Assembly (NCBI RefSeq): GCF_047675955.1
Contig: NC_132909.1
Span: forward strand, 44,009,931 to 44,073,930
Length of the DNA: 64,000 bases
Source: Chlorocebus sabaeus
Lineage: Eukaryota > Chordata > Mammalia > Primates > Cercopithecidae
Direction: 5' to 3'
The position numbers and the translations under genes were made by a program. The notes under the pieces were generated by a model that was given only the letters and a program-made list of their open reading frames with translations, had not been told where the DNA came from and did no database searches. This document shows positions 1 through 12,806 of the stretch, one piece after another; positions within the stretch are counted from its first letter, which is position 1; each line of letters starts with the position of its first letter.

Positions 1-1405
1 TGGAGTGCAGTGGTGCAACCTTGGCTCACTGCAACCTCCACCTCCCAGGTTCAAGTGATTCTCCTGCCTCAGCCTCCTACGTACCTAGAATTACAAGCAT
101 CTGTCACCATGCTCAGCTCATTTTTGCATTTTTAGTGAAGACGGGGTTTCTCCATGTTGGCAGGCTGGTCTTGAATCCTGACCTCGGGTAATCCACCTGC
201 GTCAGCCTCCCAAAGTGCTGGGATTACGGGGCTGAGCCACCACACGCTTGGCCAAAAGTTTTGTTTTTAAATTTAATGTTTGTACTTCTTTCCCCTGCTT
301 AAGAAAAATACAACATACATCTCTTGGCCAGGCGCAGTGGCTCACGCCTGTAATCCCAGCACTTTGGGAAGCTGAGGAGGGTGGGTCACCTGAGGTCAGG
401 AGTTCAAGACCAACCTGGCCAACATGGTGAAACCCCCATCTCTACTAAAAATACAAAATTAACCGGGTGTGGTGGCGGGTGCCTGTAATCCCAGCTACTC
501 GGGAGGCTGAGGAGAGAGAATCACCTGAACCCGGGAGGCAGAGGTTTCAGTGATGCAAGATCGCTCCATTGCACTTGAGCCTGGGAGACAGCGCGAAACT
601 CCAACTAAAAAAAAAAAAAAAAAAGCCGGGCGCCGTGGCTCATGCCTGTAATCCCAGCACTTTGGGAGGCCGAGGCGGGCAGATCATGAGGTCAGGAGAT
701 TGAGACCATCCTGGCTAACACGGTGAAACCCCGTCTCTACTAAAAATACAAAAAAATTAGCTGGGTGTGTTGGTGGGCGCCTGTAGTCCCAGCTACTCGG
801 GAGGCTGAGGCAGGAGAATGGCGTTAACCTGGGAGGCGGAGCTTTCAGTGAGCCGAGATTGCGCCACTGCACTCCAGCCTGGGTGACAGAGCAAGACTCC
901 ATCTCAAAAAAAAACAAAACAAAAAAAAAACCATTCATCTCTCTCACACACATACACACTCACATAAACACACACACACATATATATACACACACACATG
1001 CACACATAGCTACAGCTCATGTAGGACGGGAAAGGCTATTAGCCCCACCCACCCAGCAGAGCTCCACCTGAGGCAGGTCAGAACAGGAGACAAATTAAAG
1101 TTCAAGGCCTGGGCAGTGGCTAACGCCTGTAATCCCAGCACTTTGGGAGTCCAAGGCGGGCAGATCATCTGAGGTCAGGAGCTCAAGACAGCCTGGCCAA
1201 CATGGTGAAACCCCGTCTCTACTAAAAACACAAAAATCAGCCGGGCGTGGTGGCGTATGCCTGTAATCCCAGCTACTTGGGAGGCTGAGGCATGAGAATT
1301 ACTTGAAGCCAAGAGACAGGTTGCAGCAAGCCAAGATCGTGCCACTGCGCTCCAGCCTGGGCGACAGAGTGAGACTCCCTCATCAAAAAAAAAAGAGAGA
1401 GATAC
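1..1405. mobile_element. Alu cluster A
   Basis: Alu - at 1-252 (cut by the window start), Alu + at 326-624, 625-931 and 1107-1405. A CA/TA-rich microsatellite fills 932-1012. 253-325 and 1013-1106 are short unclassified spacers. Confidence 0.9.
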
Positions 1406-1494
1406 GTGATTCATCCAGAGTTCAGGCTTGATCCCTGACATGGATGAAACTGTCAAGTTATTTAGGCTAATTTCAAAAACTTTTTCTGTGTGCT

Positions 1495-1782
1495 ATTTTA
1501 TTTTTTTGAGACAGGCTCTCACGCTGCCCCCAGGCTGGAGTGCAGTGGCATGATCATAATTCAATGTAGCCTCCTGGGCCCAAGCAACTCTACCTCAGCT
1601 TCTGGAGTAGCTGATACTACAGGCGCGAGCTACCACACCCGGCTAATTTTTAAAGTTTTTGTACGGGCAGGGTCTTGCTATGTTACCTAGGCTGGTCTCG
1701 AACTCCTGGGCTCAAGGGATTGCTCCCGCCTTGGCTTCCCAAAGTGCTGGGATTACAGGCGTGAGCCACCATGCCCAGCCTC
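1495..1782 (-). mobile_element. Alu
   Basis: Poly-T start, ends GAGCCACCATGCCCAGCC. Confidence 0.9.
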
Positions 1783-2057
1783 TTTTATTTTGAATACCAA
1801 AATAATACAGTAGCTTCCCCTTACCTGTGGGGAGTATGTTCCAAGATTCCCAGTAAATTCCTGAAACTTCAGAAAATACCCAACATGTATACACTGTTTT
1901 TTTCCTATGCATACATACATACCTATGATAAAGTTTAATTTATCAATAAGACACAGTAAAAGATGAACAACAATAACATAATAAAATAGAAAATTAATAA
2001 AATTAGGATTTCTCAAACATAAGCACTGAAATACTGACACAATTGATCTGATCACTC

Positions 2058-2139
2058 AGAAGATTACTAAGTGACTAGGGGGCTGGTAGTGTCTACGGAG
2101 AAGATTACTAAGTGACTAGGGGGCTGGTAGTGTCTACGG
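2058..2139 (+). repeat. 41-bp perfect tandem duplication
   Basis: Two identical 41-bp units start at 2058 and 2099 (each beginning AGAAGATTACTAAGTGACTA) inside the Tigger-type element. Confidence 0.95.
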
Positions 2140-2329
2140 CGTGGGCACACTTAACAAAGGGATGATTCACATCCGGGGCGGGAGGGAGCAGGGCGAGGGC
2201 TGATTTCATCACACTACTCAGAACGGCAGGCAATTGAAAACTTATGAATTATTTCTGGAATTTTCCACTTGATATGTTTGGATTGAGGTTGATCGAAGGT
2301 AGCCAACACCACAGAAAATGAAACCTCAG

Positions 2330-2648
2330 GCCAGGTACAGTGGCTCACACCTGTAATCCCAGCATTTTGGGAGGCCGAGGTGGGTGGATCACTTGAGGTC
2401 AGGAGTTTGAGACCAGTCTGACCAGTATGGTGAAACCCCATCTCTACTAAAAATACAAAAATTAGCTGGGTGAGGTGGCAGGTGCCTGTAATCCCAGCTA
2501 CTCCGGAGGCTGAGGCAGGAGAATCACTTGAACCTGGGAGGTGGAGGTTGCAGTGAGCTGAGATTGCAGCACTGCACACCAGCCTGGGAGACAGAGCAAG
2601 GCTCGAGAAAGAAAAGAAAAGAAAAAAAAAAAAGAAAAGAAAGAAAAG
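2330..2648 (+). mobile_element. Alu inserted in the DNA transposon
   Basis: Full Alu with A-rich tail, flanked by TGAAACCTCAG at 2319-2329 and 2649-2659. Confidence 0.9.
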
Positions 2649-2837
2649 TGAAACCTCAGATAAAAGGAAATCACTGTATACTGTGTGAACAATTCAAATT
2701 TGCAGAGTCCCATCGAATAGAGAATCCGACTCCCACCCCTTCAGTCCTTCCTGAGGGTCTGATGTGTCTCTCCTATTGCCCGAATGTATGTGTCCTCCTG
2801 GAAACCTAAGACCCATGTGACAATATGAAGAGGTGGG

Positions 2838-3788
2838 GGCCGGGTGTGATTCACACCTGTAATCCCAGCACTTTGGGGGGCCAAGGTGTGTGGATCACTT
2901 GAGGTCAAGAGTTAGAGACCAGCCTGGCCAACATGGTAAAACCCCGTCTCTACTAAAAATACAAAAAAATAGTCAGGCATGGTGGTACACACCAGCTACT
3001 CAGGAGGCTGAGGCAAGAGAACTGCTTGAACCTGGGAGGCAGAGGTTGCAGTGATCTGAGATTGCACCACTGCACTCCAGCCTGGGGGACCGAACAAAAC
3101 TCTGTCTCAACAACAACAACAAAAAAAATGTGTGTATATATACATGAAAGATGAGGTTTGCCTATGTTGCCCAGGCTGGTTTAGAACTCCTGGCCTCAAG
3201 CGATCCTCCTGCCTCAGCCTCACATAGCACTGGAATTCCAGGCATGCACCTCCACACCTCCAATGATAGTTACTTTTTGTCAAGTGTTCAGGCAGGCCTG
3301 CTGGGACCCAGTACCACAGCAGCTCTGTGAGTTGAAAACCATGGTCCAGAGGAGGCTCAGAGTGAGAAAGGGCTTTCCCCAAAGTTGAATTTTTGTGTGT
3401 AGGGTGTGAGGTAGGGATCAAGATTTATTTTATGCCACACAGATACCCAGTTACTCCAGAAGAGTTTATTAAAAAGCCCGGGGCTGGGCACAGTGGCTCA
3501 CACTTTGGGAGGCCAAGGTAGGCAGATCATGAGATCAGGAGTCCGAGACCAGCCTGATCAACATGGTAAAACCCTGTTTCTACTAAAAATACAAAAGTTA
3601 GCCAGGCGTAGTGGCAGGCGCCTTTAATCCCAGCTACCCAGGAGGCTGAGGCAGGAGAATCACTTGAACCCGGGAGATGGAGGGTGCAATGACCCGAGAT
3701 CGGGCCACCGCACTCCTGCCTGGTGACAGAGCAAGACTCTGTCTTAAAAATAATAATAAAATAAATAAAATAAAATAAAAATAAAAAG
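2838..3788. mobile_element. Alu + (2838-3128), Alu fragment - (3145-3262), Alu + (3483-3788)
   Basis: The fragment is only the second half of an Alu. Between 3262 and 3482 the words GAGGCTCAGAGTGAGAAAGG suggest a worn MIR. The last Alu has a TAAAA-rich tail. Confidence 0.85.
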
Positions 3789-4489
3789 CTCATCCTTGCC
3801 CAAGCTCACAGAGGTAACGAGAGACAAAACAGGATTCCAACCCGCATTCCTCTGAGTCAACCTGGAACATTCTCCAAGTCTCCAGAGGGCCTGTCGTCAT
3901 GGCCATCTGAACATGCTTTGCCCTGTCAGCAAAATGCAGTATTTGAAAAGTCACGAGCGTTTCCAAAGGAAGCAGAGTGAGGCGGCCTGGGTTAGCTCCA
4001 AGGTGCTTCCTTCCTGCAGGGATGGTGCAATGTCCCCAGCTGTCTACTGCCCATTGTGACTTCACCTTCTTATACATTTATTTTTTATTTTTTTAATTTT
4101 CCTGCCTTATTCCAAGGGAGAAGGCTGCGTGTGCATTTCCGCGGGGGAGGTATTTGCCGAGGGGAAGTTCACAGTCATACTCACATCCAGAGGCTTTGTG
4201 CATTGGGAGATGTTCCAGAGGAACTGCTCTGCCCCCCAGCCTGGTGGGGCAAACCCCTGCCTACCCCAAAGCACCAGGACTGCAGGGGGCACAGCCAGGT
4301 TCCCAGGCCACTCTTAGAGTTGCACAGTGCTCCCTAAACCTTCCCAAATCAGAGAGAGAGAATCCATTAAGCACCCAGAAAATCTAGGAGTCTCCCTAGG
4401 CTCCTCCTTCAGCCAACTTCCCATGGCCCTCCCAACCCAGGCAGCAGAACATCACTCCCTGGAGCCTGTACCTGCTAACCGTTTTTTGT
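3789..4489. other. Unclassified 0.7 kb spacer
   Basis: No gene, RNA or clear repeat recognised. Short open frames on both strands have no known domain. Confidence 0.5.
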
Positions 4490-5215
4490 TGTTGTTGTTC
4501 TTTGTTTGTTTGTTTGTTTGTTTTTTGAGACAGAGTCTCTCTCTGTCACCCAGGCTGACTAGAGTGCAGTGGAACGATCTTGGCTCACTGCAACTTCTGC
4601 CTCCCGGGTTCAAGTGATTCTCCTGTCTCACTCTCCTGAGTAGCTGGGATTACAGGCATGTGCCACCACTCCCAGTTAATTTTTGTATTTTTAGTAGAAA
4701 CAGAGTTTCACCATATTGGCCAGGCTGGTCTCGAACTCCTGACCTCAGGTGATCCACCTGCCTCAGCCTCGCAAAGTGATGGGATTACAGGCATGAGCCA
4801 CTGAGCCCAGCATCTTTTTTTTTTTTTTTTTTTTGAGATGGAGTCTCACCCTGTCACCCAGGCTGGAGTGCAGTGGTGCGATCTCAGTTCACTGCAACCT
4901 CCGCCTCCCGAATTGAAGCAATTCTCCTGCCTCAGCCTCCCGAGTAGCTGGGACTACAGGCACCTGCCACAATGCCTGGCTAATTTTTGTATTTTTAGTG
5001 GAGACGGAGTTTCACTATATTGGTCAGGCTGATCTCGAACTCCTGACCTCAGGTGATCTGCCCGCCACAGCCTCCCCAAGTGCTGGGATTACAGGCGGAA
5101 CCACAGTGCCTGTCCCCTGCTTATTTTTGTTTTATAGAGATGGGGGTCTCACTAGGTTGCCCAGGCTGGCCTCAAACTCCTGGCTTCAAGTGTTCCTCCC
5201 ACTGGAGTAGTGTTG
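4490..5215 (-). mobile_element. Alu (4490-4811), Alu (4814-5118), Alu end fragment (5119-5215)
   Basis: Three minus-strand pieces in series, the first preceded by a TTTG run. Confidence 0.88.
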
Positions 5216-5545
5216 TTGTCTGGGGTAAATACCCAATATTTGTTGTCTCATAGGCATGGAAGACTAGGACTCAGACATACAGAGTGAGATTCAGAGTGTA
5301 AGTTTAATCAGCAAAAGAAAGAGAAGCACTTTCTCTGCAGCAGAAGGAGGGATCTTGAATGGGTTTCCTCTTCCTCCGTAAAAAGCAGTGAGTTTTATGG
5401 ATGAGCTTAAGGAGGTGGTGTCTGATTTCCATAGGGTACAAAAGATTGGTTGGACCAGGTGTTTCATTTGCATAGGGTGCAAAAAACTGGTTACAGCTAG
5501 GTGTGTAATTTGCATAGAGTGTGAAAAGCTGGGCTTCCCACCCTA

Positions 5546-6228
5546 ATCTTTTTTTTCTTTTTTTTCTTTTATTTTTTTTGAGTCAGAGTCTTGCTCTGTC
5601 TCCCAGGTGGAGTGCAATGGTGCGATCTCAGCTCACTGCAACCTCTGCCTCCCAGGTTCAAGCGATTCTCCTGCCTCAACCTCCTGAGTAGCTTGTATTA
5701 CAGGTGCCTGCCACCACGCCCAGCTAATTTTTTTAGTAGAGATGGGGTTTCACTATGTTGGCCAGGCTGGTCTCTCGGCTGGGCTGGTCTCGAACTCTGA
5801 CCTCATGATCTGCTGCCTTGGCCTCCCAAAGTGCTGTGATTACAGGCGTGAGCCACCGCACCCGGCTTCTTAATCTTTTATTATGCAGATGAGTTCTCTA
5901 GCTGGCTGGCACCATGTTGCCTGTTCATTTTTTTTTTTTTTTTCCCGAGACGGAGTCTTGCTTTGTCGCCCAGTTCGGAGTACCGTGGCTCAATCTCGGC
6001 TTACTACAATCTCTACCTCCTAGGTCCCAGCAATTCTCCTGCCTCAGCTTCCTGAGTAGCTGAGATTACAGGCGGCCGCCACCATGCCTGGCTAATTTTT
6101 GTATTATTAGTAGAGACGTGGTTTCGCCATGTTGGCCAGGCTGGTCTCGAACTCATGACCTCAGGTGATCCACCTGCCTTGGCCTCCCAAAGTGCTGGGA
6201 TTTCAGGCATGAGCCACCCTACCCAGCC
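5546..6228 (-). mobile_element. Alu (5546-5867) and Alu (5930-6228)
   Basis: Two full minus Alus. The first has a small internal repeat of GGCTGGTCTC near 5765-5790. Confidence 0.88.
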
Positions 6229-6432
6229 AAACTAAAGCCTGTTTCTTTACTGTACACGTAGTGACCAAAAAAAAGGGAAGCTGGAGCCCCCATGTTGAAC
6301 ATGCCTGGCCCTCAGATAGCCCTTTTCCATTGACACAGCTGCTGGCATTCATCCCTGGAAGCTTCCAGCTTGCTTATCCATGTCTGCAGCTCGATGTTTC
6401 AGGCTGCTCTTTGTTAGAAAAGAAATGAGTTG

Positions 6433-6714
6433 GCCGGGCACTGTGGCTCACGCCTGTAATCCCAGCACTCTGGGAGGCCAAGGTGGGCAGATCATGAGGT
6501 CAAGAGATCAAGGCAATTCTGGCCAACATGGTGAAACCCCGTCTCTACTAAAAATACAAAAAATTAGCTGGGCATGGTGGCAGGCGCCTGTCATTCCAGC
6601 TACTCGGGAGGCTGAGGCAGGAGAATTGCTTGAACTCAGGAGGCGGAGGTTGCAGTGAGCCGAGATTGCGTCATTGCAATCCAGCCTGGGCAAAAAGAGT
6701 GAAACTCTGTCTCA

Positions 6715-6747
<33 letters not shown>

Positions 6748-7337
6748 GAAAAGAAAAAAAAGTGAGTTGGGGCTGGGCACGGTGGCTCACGCCTGTAATC
6801 CCAACACTTTGGGAGGCCGAGGTGGGTGAATCACAAGGTCAGGAATTCAAGACCAGCCTGGCTAACATAGTGAAACCACATCTCTACTAAAAATACCAAA
6901 ATTAGCTGGGCATGGCGGCACATGCCTGTAATCCCAGCTACTTGGGAGGGTGAGGCAGGAGAGTAGCGTGAACCCGGAAGGCAGAGGTTTCAGTGAGCCG
7001 AGATTGCACCACTCCACTCCAGCCTGGGCGACAGAGTGAGACTCCATCTCAGAAAAGAAGGCTGGGCACGGTGGCCAAGGCTGGTGGATCGCCTGAAGTC
7101 AGGAGTTTGAGACCAGCCTGGCCAACATTGTGAAACCCCATCTCTACTAAAAATACAAAAATTAGCTGGGCCTGGTGGCACACGCCTGTAATCCCAGCTA
7201 CTCAGGAGGCTGAGACAGAATTGCTTGAAGCCGGGAGGCAGAGGTTGCGGTAAGCCAAGATGGCGCCACTGCACTCTAGCCTGGGTGACAAGAACAAAAC
7301 TCCGTCTCAAAAAATAAAAATTAAAAAAAGAAAGAAA
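6433..7337 (+). mobile_element. Three stacked Alus
   Basis: Alus at 6433-6757, 6771-7059 and 7060-7337 (the last with a 5' internal deletion). The target word GAAATGAGTTGG occurs before, between and after them in slightly changed forms. Confidence 0.85.
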
Positions 7338-7434
7338 TGATTTGGTGGCTGCTTTTTGTTAAAAGGGAAATTCCCAGGACTCTTTTACCGTCACTACCTG
7401 CCTAAATAATTTCTATCTCCTGTATCACGACCAC

Positions 7435-9283
7435 AACCTCCCAAACTGCTGTGATTATAGGTACAAGTCATGACAACTGGCCCCCAGCTCATTGTTTTGT
7501 TTTGTTTTGTTTTCATTTTTTAAAGCTCATGATCATTGTTCAATGCATTGTTATTATTATTATTATTGTTTGTTGTTTTGCTTTTGATTTTTGTTTTTTG
7601 AGACAGAGTCTTGCTCTTGTCGCCCAGGCTAGAGTGCAATGGCGTGATCTCATCTCACTGCAATCTCCACCTCCCGGGTTCAAATGATTCTCCTGCCTCA
7701 GCCTCCCCAGTAGCTGGGATTACAGGCAACCGCCACCACACTCGGCTAATTTTTCTATTTTTAGTAGAGACTGGGTTTCACCATGTTGGCCAGGCTGGTC
7801 TCGAAACTCCTGACCTCATGATCCACCCACTCAGCCTCCCAAAGTGCTGGGATTACAGTTGTGAGCCACCAGGCCCGGCCTATTATTATTATTTTGAGAC
7901 AGGTTCTCACTCTGTCTCCCAGGCTGGAGTGCAGTTGCAGTGGCACAATCATAGCTCACTGTAACCTCAAACTCCTGGGCTCAAGTGATCCTCCCACCTC
8001 AGCTTCACACATAGCTGAGACTACAGGCACATGCCACTATGCCCAGTTAATTTTTTACTTTTTGTAGAGACAGAGTCTTGCTATATTGCCCAGGTTCGTC
8101 TCAAACTCCTAGCCTCAAGTGATCCTCCTGCCTCAGGAGGATTTGAGATTTCAGGCACGAGCCACTGTGACTGGCCAAAGGTTTTATTTTACTTTTTTTT
8201 TTCAGACACGGTCTCACCGTGACCCCCAGGCTGGAGTGCAACGCGTGATTTTGGCTCACTGCAAACTCCACCTCCGGGTTCAAGTGATTCTCCTGCCTCA
8301 GCCTCCTGAGTGCTGGGATTACAGGCATGTGCCATCATGCCTGGCTAAATTTTTGTATTTTTAGTACAGACAGGGTTTACCATGTTGGCCAGGCTGGTCT
8401 CAAACTCCTGACCTCAAGTGATCTGCCTGCGTTGGCCTCCCAAAGTGCTGGGATTACAGGAGTGAGCCACCGTGCCTGGCCTATTTTACTCTTACACACA
8501 CACATACATGTATGAATGCACACATCCTTCCCATTGTTGCTCCTGGGCTCTGACCGATCATTATGAAAGCTCTTTCCCTTCCCAGACCTTAGAGAAACGT
8601 ACACACACCCTCGTATTATTATTATTATTATTATTTTTTGAGACAGAGTTTCGCTCTTGTTGCCCAGGTTGGGGTACAGTGGCACGACCTCGGCTCACTG
8701 CAACCTCTGCCTCCTGGATTCAAGCAATTCTTCTGGGTCAGCCTCTGGAGTAGCTGGGAATACAGGCACCTGCCACCGTGCCTGGCTAAGTTTTTGTATT
8801 TTTAGTAGAGACAGTGTTTCACCATGTTGGCCAGGCTGGTCTCGAACTCCTGACCTCAGGTGATCCACCTGCCTCAGTCTCCCAAAGTGCTAGGATGACG
8901 AGTGTGCGGCACTGCCCTGGCTGCACATAGCCTCTTCTAGTGTTTGCAGGGTGCATATTCACATCTCAGATCCATTTGGAATTATTATTATTTTATTTTT
9001 TTGGAGACAGAGTCTCGCTCTATCCCCCAGTGAGTGCAGTGGCGTGACCTTGGCTCATTGCAACCTCCGCCTCCCCAGTTCAAGCGATTCCCCTGCCTCA
9101 ACCTCCCAAGTAGCTGGGATTACAGGCGTGCGCCACCATATCTGGCTAATTTATTTGTATTTTTAGTAGAGATGGGGTTTTACCATGTTGGCCAGGCAGG
9201 TCTGGAACTCCTGACTTCAGGTGATTCGCCTGCCTTGGCCTCCCAAACTGTTGGGATTACAGGCATGAGCCACTGCACCCAGC
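7435..9283 (-). mobile_element. Minus-strand Alu cluster
   Basis: An Alu end fragment at 7435-7483, full Alus at 7583-7879, 7880-8175, 8190-8480, 8626-8922 and 8985-9283. TTA/ATT microsatellites begin three of them (7549-7568, 7881-7893, 8614-8636). Confidence 0.88.
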
Positions 9284-10411
9284 GTATATATGTACATTTT
9301 TTGTGGCACTATCCAGTTAGCCCAAAATCCACTCCCTCCATGGATTTGAAACCTCAGAGAGGGGAGGCTATTTTGGCCAGGATGTTAGTATTTAGTCAAT
9401 ACCTAAAGGAGTAGTCATAGGGAAGAATTGAGAGTAGGTGGCTCAGATAGCATATGCAAAGGCCCTGGGGTGGTAATGTTGTTGCCCTGTGCAAAGACCA
9501 ACTAGGAAGCCTGTGGTTGGAGTACTGTGAATAAGGGGGATGGTGGAGGGAGTTGAGGGTTGACAGGTGAGGTGTTTGGCTTTATTCTGAGGCTGTGGGG
9601 GCACAGGAAAGGGACCAGCTCTGGGGCACAAAAGGTCCCTTCTATCTCGGGGATGGCACGCCCATTCGACAGATATAGAGACTAAGGCTTGCTGAGGCGC
9701 AGACAGGCACAGACAGGAGTCAAGGATGGCGGCTCCATTTGCTGGCCTAGGAACTGAGGCCGGGGTTCCTCTCGTTTCCCTCAGCGCATGGACAACGTGA
9801 CCTCGCAGCCTTATTTGTGCACGATCACCCACATTAGGACCCTTTCATCCTGCTGGTAGCAAGAAAGCTCTTCCGCTGCAGTGCTGCACTGCCCGCTCCG
9901 CCCAGCCCCAGCCCACCCGACGCATCTCAGCCTCTAGCCACGCCCCCAAGCCCTCTGCACAGGTGCACTCCACCCCGATTCCACCTGACAGGGGCAGCCC
10001 GGTCCAGCACCGCCCACCCAATGAGGAGAGCCCCGCCCCATCAGGTGTATCCCGGACCCGAGTCCACGCCTCCCTATGGGCCGCCGTCTGGTCTCCAGCA
10101 CTGGCTGACCCTTGCGCCTCGCCTTCCCTTTCTATACGGTGGATACAGGAATAGCCTCACCCCCAAACCTGCCCCTGCATGTCCTTGCTGTGTGACCCCG
10201 GGAGTGTCGTTTCACCTCTCTGAATCTCAGCTTTCCCCTCCGTACAGTGAGTGGGGGTCGAGCCCCTTCTGTGACTCGGTTGATCCACTCCTAGCAGGAT
10301 GTTGGATGGACGATCTTTGAGGATGCAGGTTGAGCCCTCAGCATACCACCGGCGCTCAATAAATGGCCTTGTTTCTTCTGTTTGTCTGGAACAGGAGATG
10401 CAGAAATAGGC
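9284..10411. other. Alu-free stretch with promoter-like GC-rich core and MIR
   Basis: 9440-9720 resembles an old MIR/L2-type repeat. 9724-10140 is GC-rich with CAAGGATGGCGGCTCC (YY1-like), several CCGCCC and CACGCCCC boxes and CACCCAATGAGG. 10175-10372 is a MIR (see separate entry). No supported coding exon. Confidence 0.5.
10175..10372 (-). mobile_element. MIR
   Basis: GCTGTGTGACCCCGGG, CACCTCTCTGAATCTCAG and the end word GCGCTCAATAAATGG are in MIR order, in the antisense orientation. Confidence 0.75.
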
Positions 10412-11105
10412 AGTAGTGGCTGGCCATGATGGCTCACGTCTGTAATCCCAATACTTTGGGAGGCCGAGGCGGGTGGATCACGTGAGGTCAGGAGTTCGAG
10501 ACCAGCCTGGCCAACATGATGACCCCCGTCTCTACTAAAAATACAAAAATTAGCAGGGCGTGGTTGTGCACGCCTGTAATCCCAGCTACTAGGGAGACCA
10601 AGGCAGGAGAATCGCTTGAACTCAGGAAGCGGAGATTGCAGTGAGCCAAGATGGTGCCACTGCACTCCAACCTGGGCAACAGAGTGAGACTCTGTCTCAA
10701 AAAAAAAAAAGAGCCGAGCCCCGTGGCTCACGCCTGTAATCCCAGCCCTTTGGGAGGCCAAGGCAGGTGGATCACGAGGTCAGGAGTTCGAGATCAATCT
10801 GACCAACATGGTGAAACCCCACCTCTATTAAAAATACAAACGCCTGTAATCCCAGCACTTTGGGAGGCCGAGACGGGTGGATCACGAGGTCAGGAGATCG
10901 AGACCATTCTGGCTAAACAGGAATAGCCTAGCTGGCTCTACTAAAAATACAAAAACAAAATTTCCGGGTGTGGTGGAGGGTGCCTGTAGTCGCAGCTACT
11001 CGGGAGGCTGAGGCAGGAGAATGGCGTGAACCCGGGAGGCGGAACTTGCAGTGAGCCGAGATCGCGCCACTGCACTCCAGCCTGGGTGACAGAGCAAGAC
11101 TCCGT

Positions 11106-11147
<42 letters not shown>
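10412..11147 (+). mobile_element. Plus-strand Alu cluster
   Basis: Alu at 10412-10710, truncated Alu 10712-10840, Alu 10841-11147 lacking its first bases and ending in an uninterrupted run of about 41 A. In the last, the words ACAGGAATAGCCTAGCTGG replace the usual sequence. Confidence 0.85.
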
Positions 11148-11149
<2 letters not shown>

Positions 11150-11278
11150 AAAGCGAGAGAGAGAAAGAGAGAAAGAGGCAGTAGTTGGAGAGGGCTGGCT
11201 GAGGAAGAAGCCAGCAGGTTGGACAGGGGCAGAAGCCAGCCCTGAACCTCAGTTTTCTCATCTGTAAAAGGGACCTTC

Positions 11279-12139
11279 AGGCCAGGTACAGTGACTCACG
11301 CCTGTAATCCCAGTGATTTGGGAGGCCGAGGTGGGAAGATAGCTTGAGGCTGCCCTCACTGGACAACTAGACACACTTCCCTGCTGGACATTCTAAATTA
11401 AATTAGCCCCCTAAAAATGTAAGACACAGGCTGAAGGGTGGGGTCCCATCTCTACCTTGCCTTCACTGGCTGCAGGTCTGAGTGTTCATGGATTTTCTTT
11501 TTTTTTTCTTCTTTTTTTCTTTTTTATTTTTTTTGTGATGGAGTCTTGCTCTGTCGCCCAGACTGGAGTACAGTGACACGATCTCAGCTCACTACAACCT
11601 CCGCCTCCCAGGTTCAAGCGATTCTCCTACCTCAGCCTCCTGCATAGCTGGGATTACAGGGGAGTGCCACCGCGCCTGGCTAATATTTTGTATCTTTAGT
11701 AGTGATGGAGTTTCACTATGTTGGCCAAGCTGGTCTCCAACCCCTGACCTCGCGATCTGTCCACCTCAGCCTCACAAAGTGCTGGGATTACAGGCATGAG
11801 CCACTGTGCCCAGCTGGTCATGGGTTTTCTTGTTGCTGGTGGTGTTTTGAGACAGAGCCTTACTCTGTCACACAGGCTGGAGGGCAGTGGTGTGATCACG
11901 GCTCACTGCAGCCTCGATCCCAGGCTCAAGTGATTTTCCCACCTTAGTCTCCCAAGTAGCTGGGACTATAGGTGTGCGCCACCACACCCAACTAATTTTT
12001 CTTTTTAGTAGAGATGGGATTTCACTATAATAGCCAGGCTGATCTCAAACTGCCAGGCTCAAGCAATCTGCCCGCCTCAGCCTCCCAAAGTGCTGGGATT
12101 ACAGGCGTGAGCCTCAGCACCTGGCCCAGACTGTCTTTC

Positions 12140-12182
<43 letters not shown>

Positions 12183-12806
12183 TTTCCGAGACGGGGTCTC
12201 ACTGTGTCACCCAGGCTGGAGTGCAGTGGCACAATCATGGCTCACTGCAGCCTCTAATTCCTGGGCTCAAGTGATCCTCCCACATCAGCCTCCCAAGAAG
12301 CTGGGACCACAGGCACGCACCACCATTCCTGGCTAATTTTATTTTATTTTCTGTAGAGATGGGTTTCGCCATGTTGCCCCAGACTGGTCTCATTCTCCAG
12401 GGCTCAAGTGATCCCCTGGCCCCAGCCTCCCAAAGTACTGGGATTACAAGCACGAGCCACGGCACCCAGCCAAACTGGGATTTATATAAACCTTTGTCAA
12501 GAGAGTGTAGGCTGCGAGTGGTGGCTCACCCTTTTAATCCCAGCACTTTGGGAGGTCAAGGCAGGAGGATCACTTGAGGTCAGGAGTTCAAGACCAGCCT
12601 GATCAACATCGTGAAACTCTGTTACTACTAAAAATACAAAAATTAGCCGGGCATGGTGGCACACGTCTGTAGCTCCAGCTATTCCCTGGGGGCTGAGACA
12701 GGAGAATCACTTGAACCCAACAGGCAGAGGTTGCAGGGAGCCGAGATTGTGCTCTGCGCTCTAGCCTGGGCGACAGAGTAAGAATCTGTCTCAAGAAGAA
12801 AAAAAA
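11279..12806. mobile_element. Alu cluster with TTTA microsatellite
   Basis: Alu + fragment 11279-11350; Alu - 11490-11814, 11842-12124 and 12187-12472; Alu + 12511-12806. A perfect TTTA run of about 11-12 units lies at 12139-12186. 12807-13022 is unclassified. Confidence 0.87.

Larger units (their letters stand above)
1808..2676. mobile_element. Tc1/mariner (Tigger-type) DNA transposon fossil, split by an Alu
   Basis: The ends are inverted (CAGTAGCTTCCCCTTACC at the left, GATAAAAGGAAATCACTG at the right) and flanked by TA on both sides. Interior words such as CCTATGATAAAGTTTAATTT and TCATCACACTACTCAGAACG match a non-autonomous Tigger/MER family that I recognise but cannot name with certainty. 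No transposase frame. An Alu lies at 2330-2648. Confidence 0.7.
5216..7434. mobile_element. Possible old LTR broken up by five Alus
   Basis: The non-Alu pieces 5216-5545, 5868-5929, 6229-6432 and 7338-7434 read as one ancestral segment. They have an LTR-like look (repeated CATTTGCATAGGGTGCAAAA words, CTGCCTAAATAATTTC near the end). I cannot name a family. No viral coding sequence is visible. Confidence 0.3.

Noticed and set aside
5216..7434. Naming a specific endogenous retrovirus LTR
   Set aside because: Only scattered LTR-like words; I cannot assign a family and see no viral gene.
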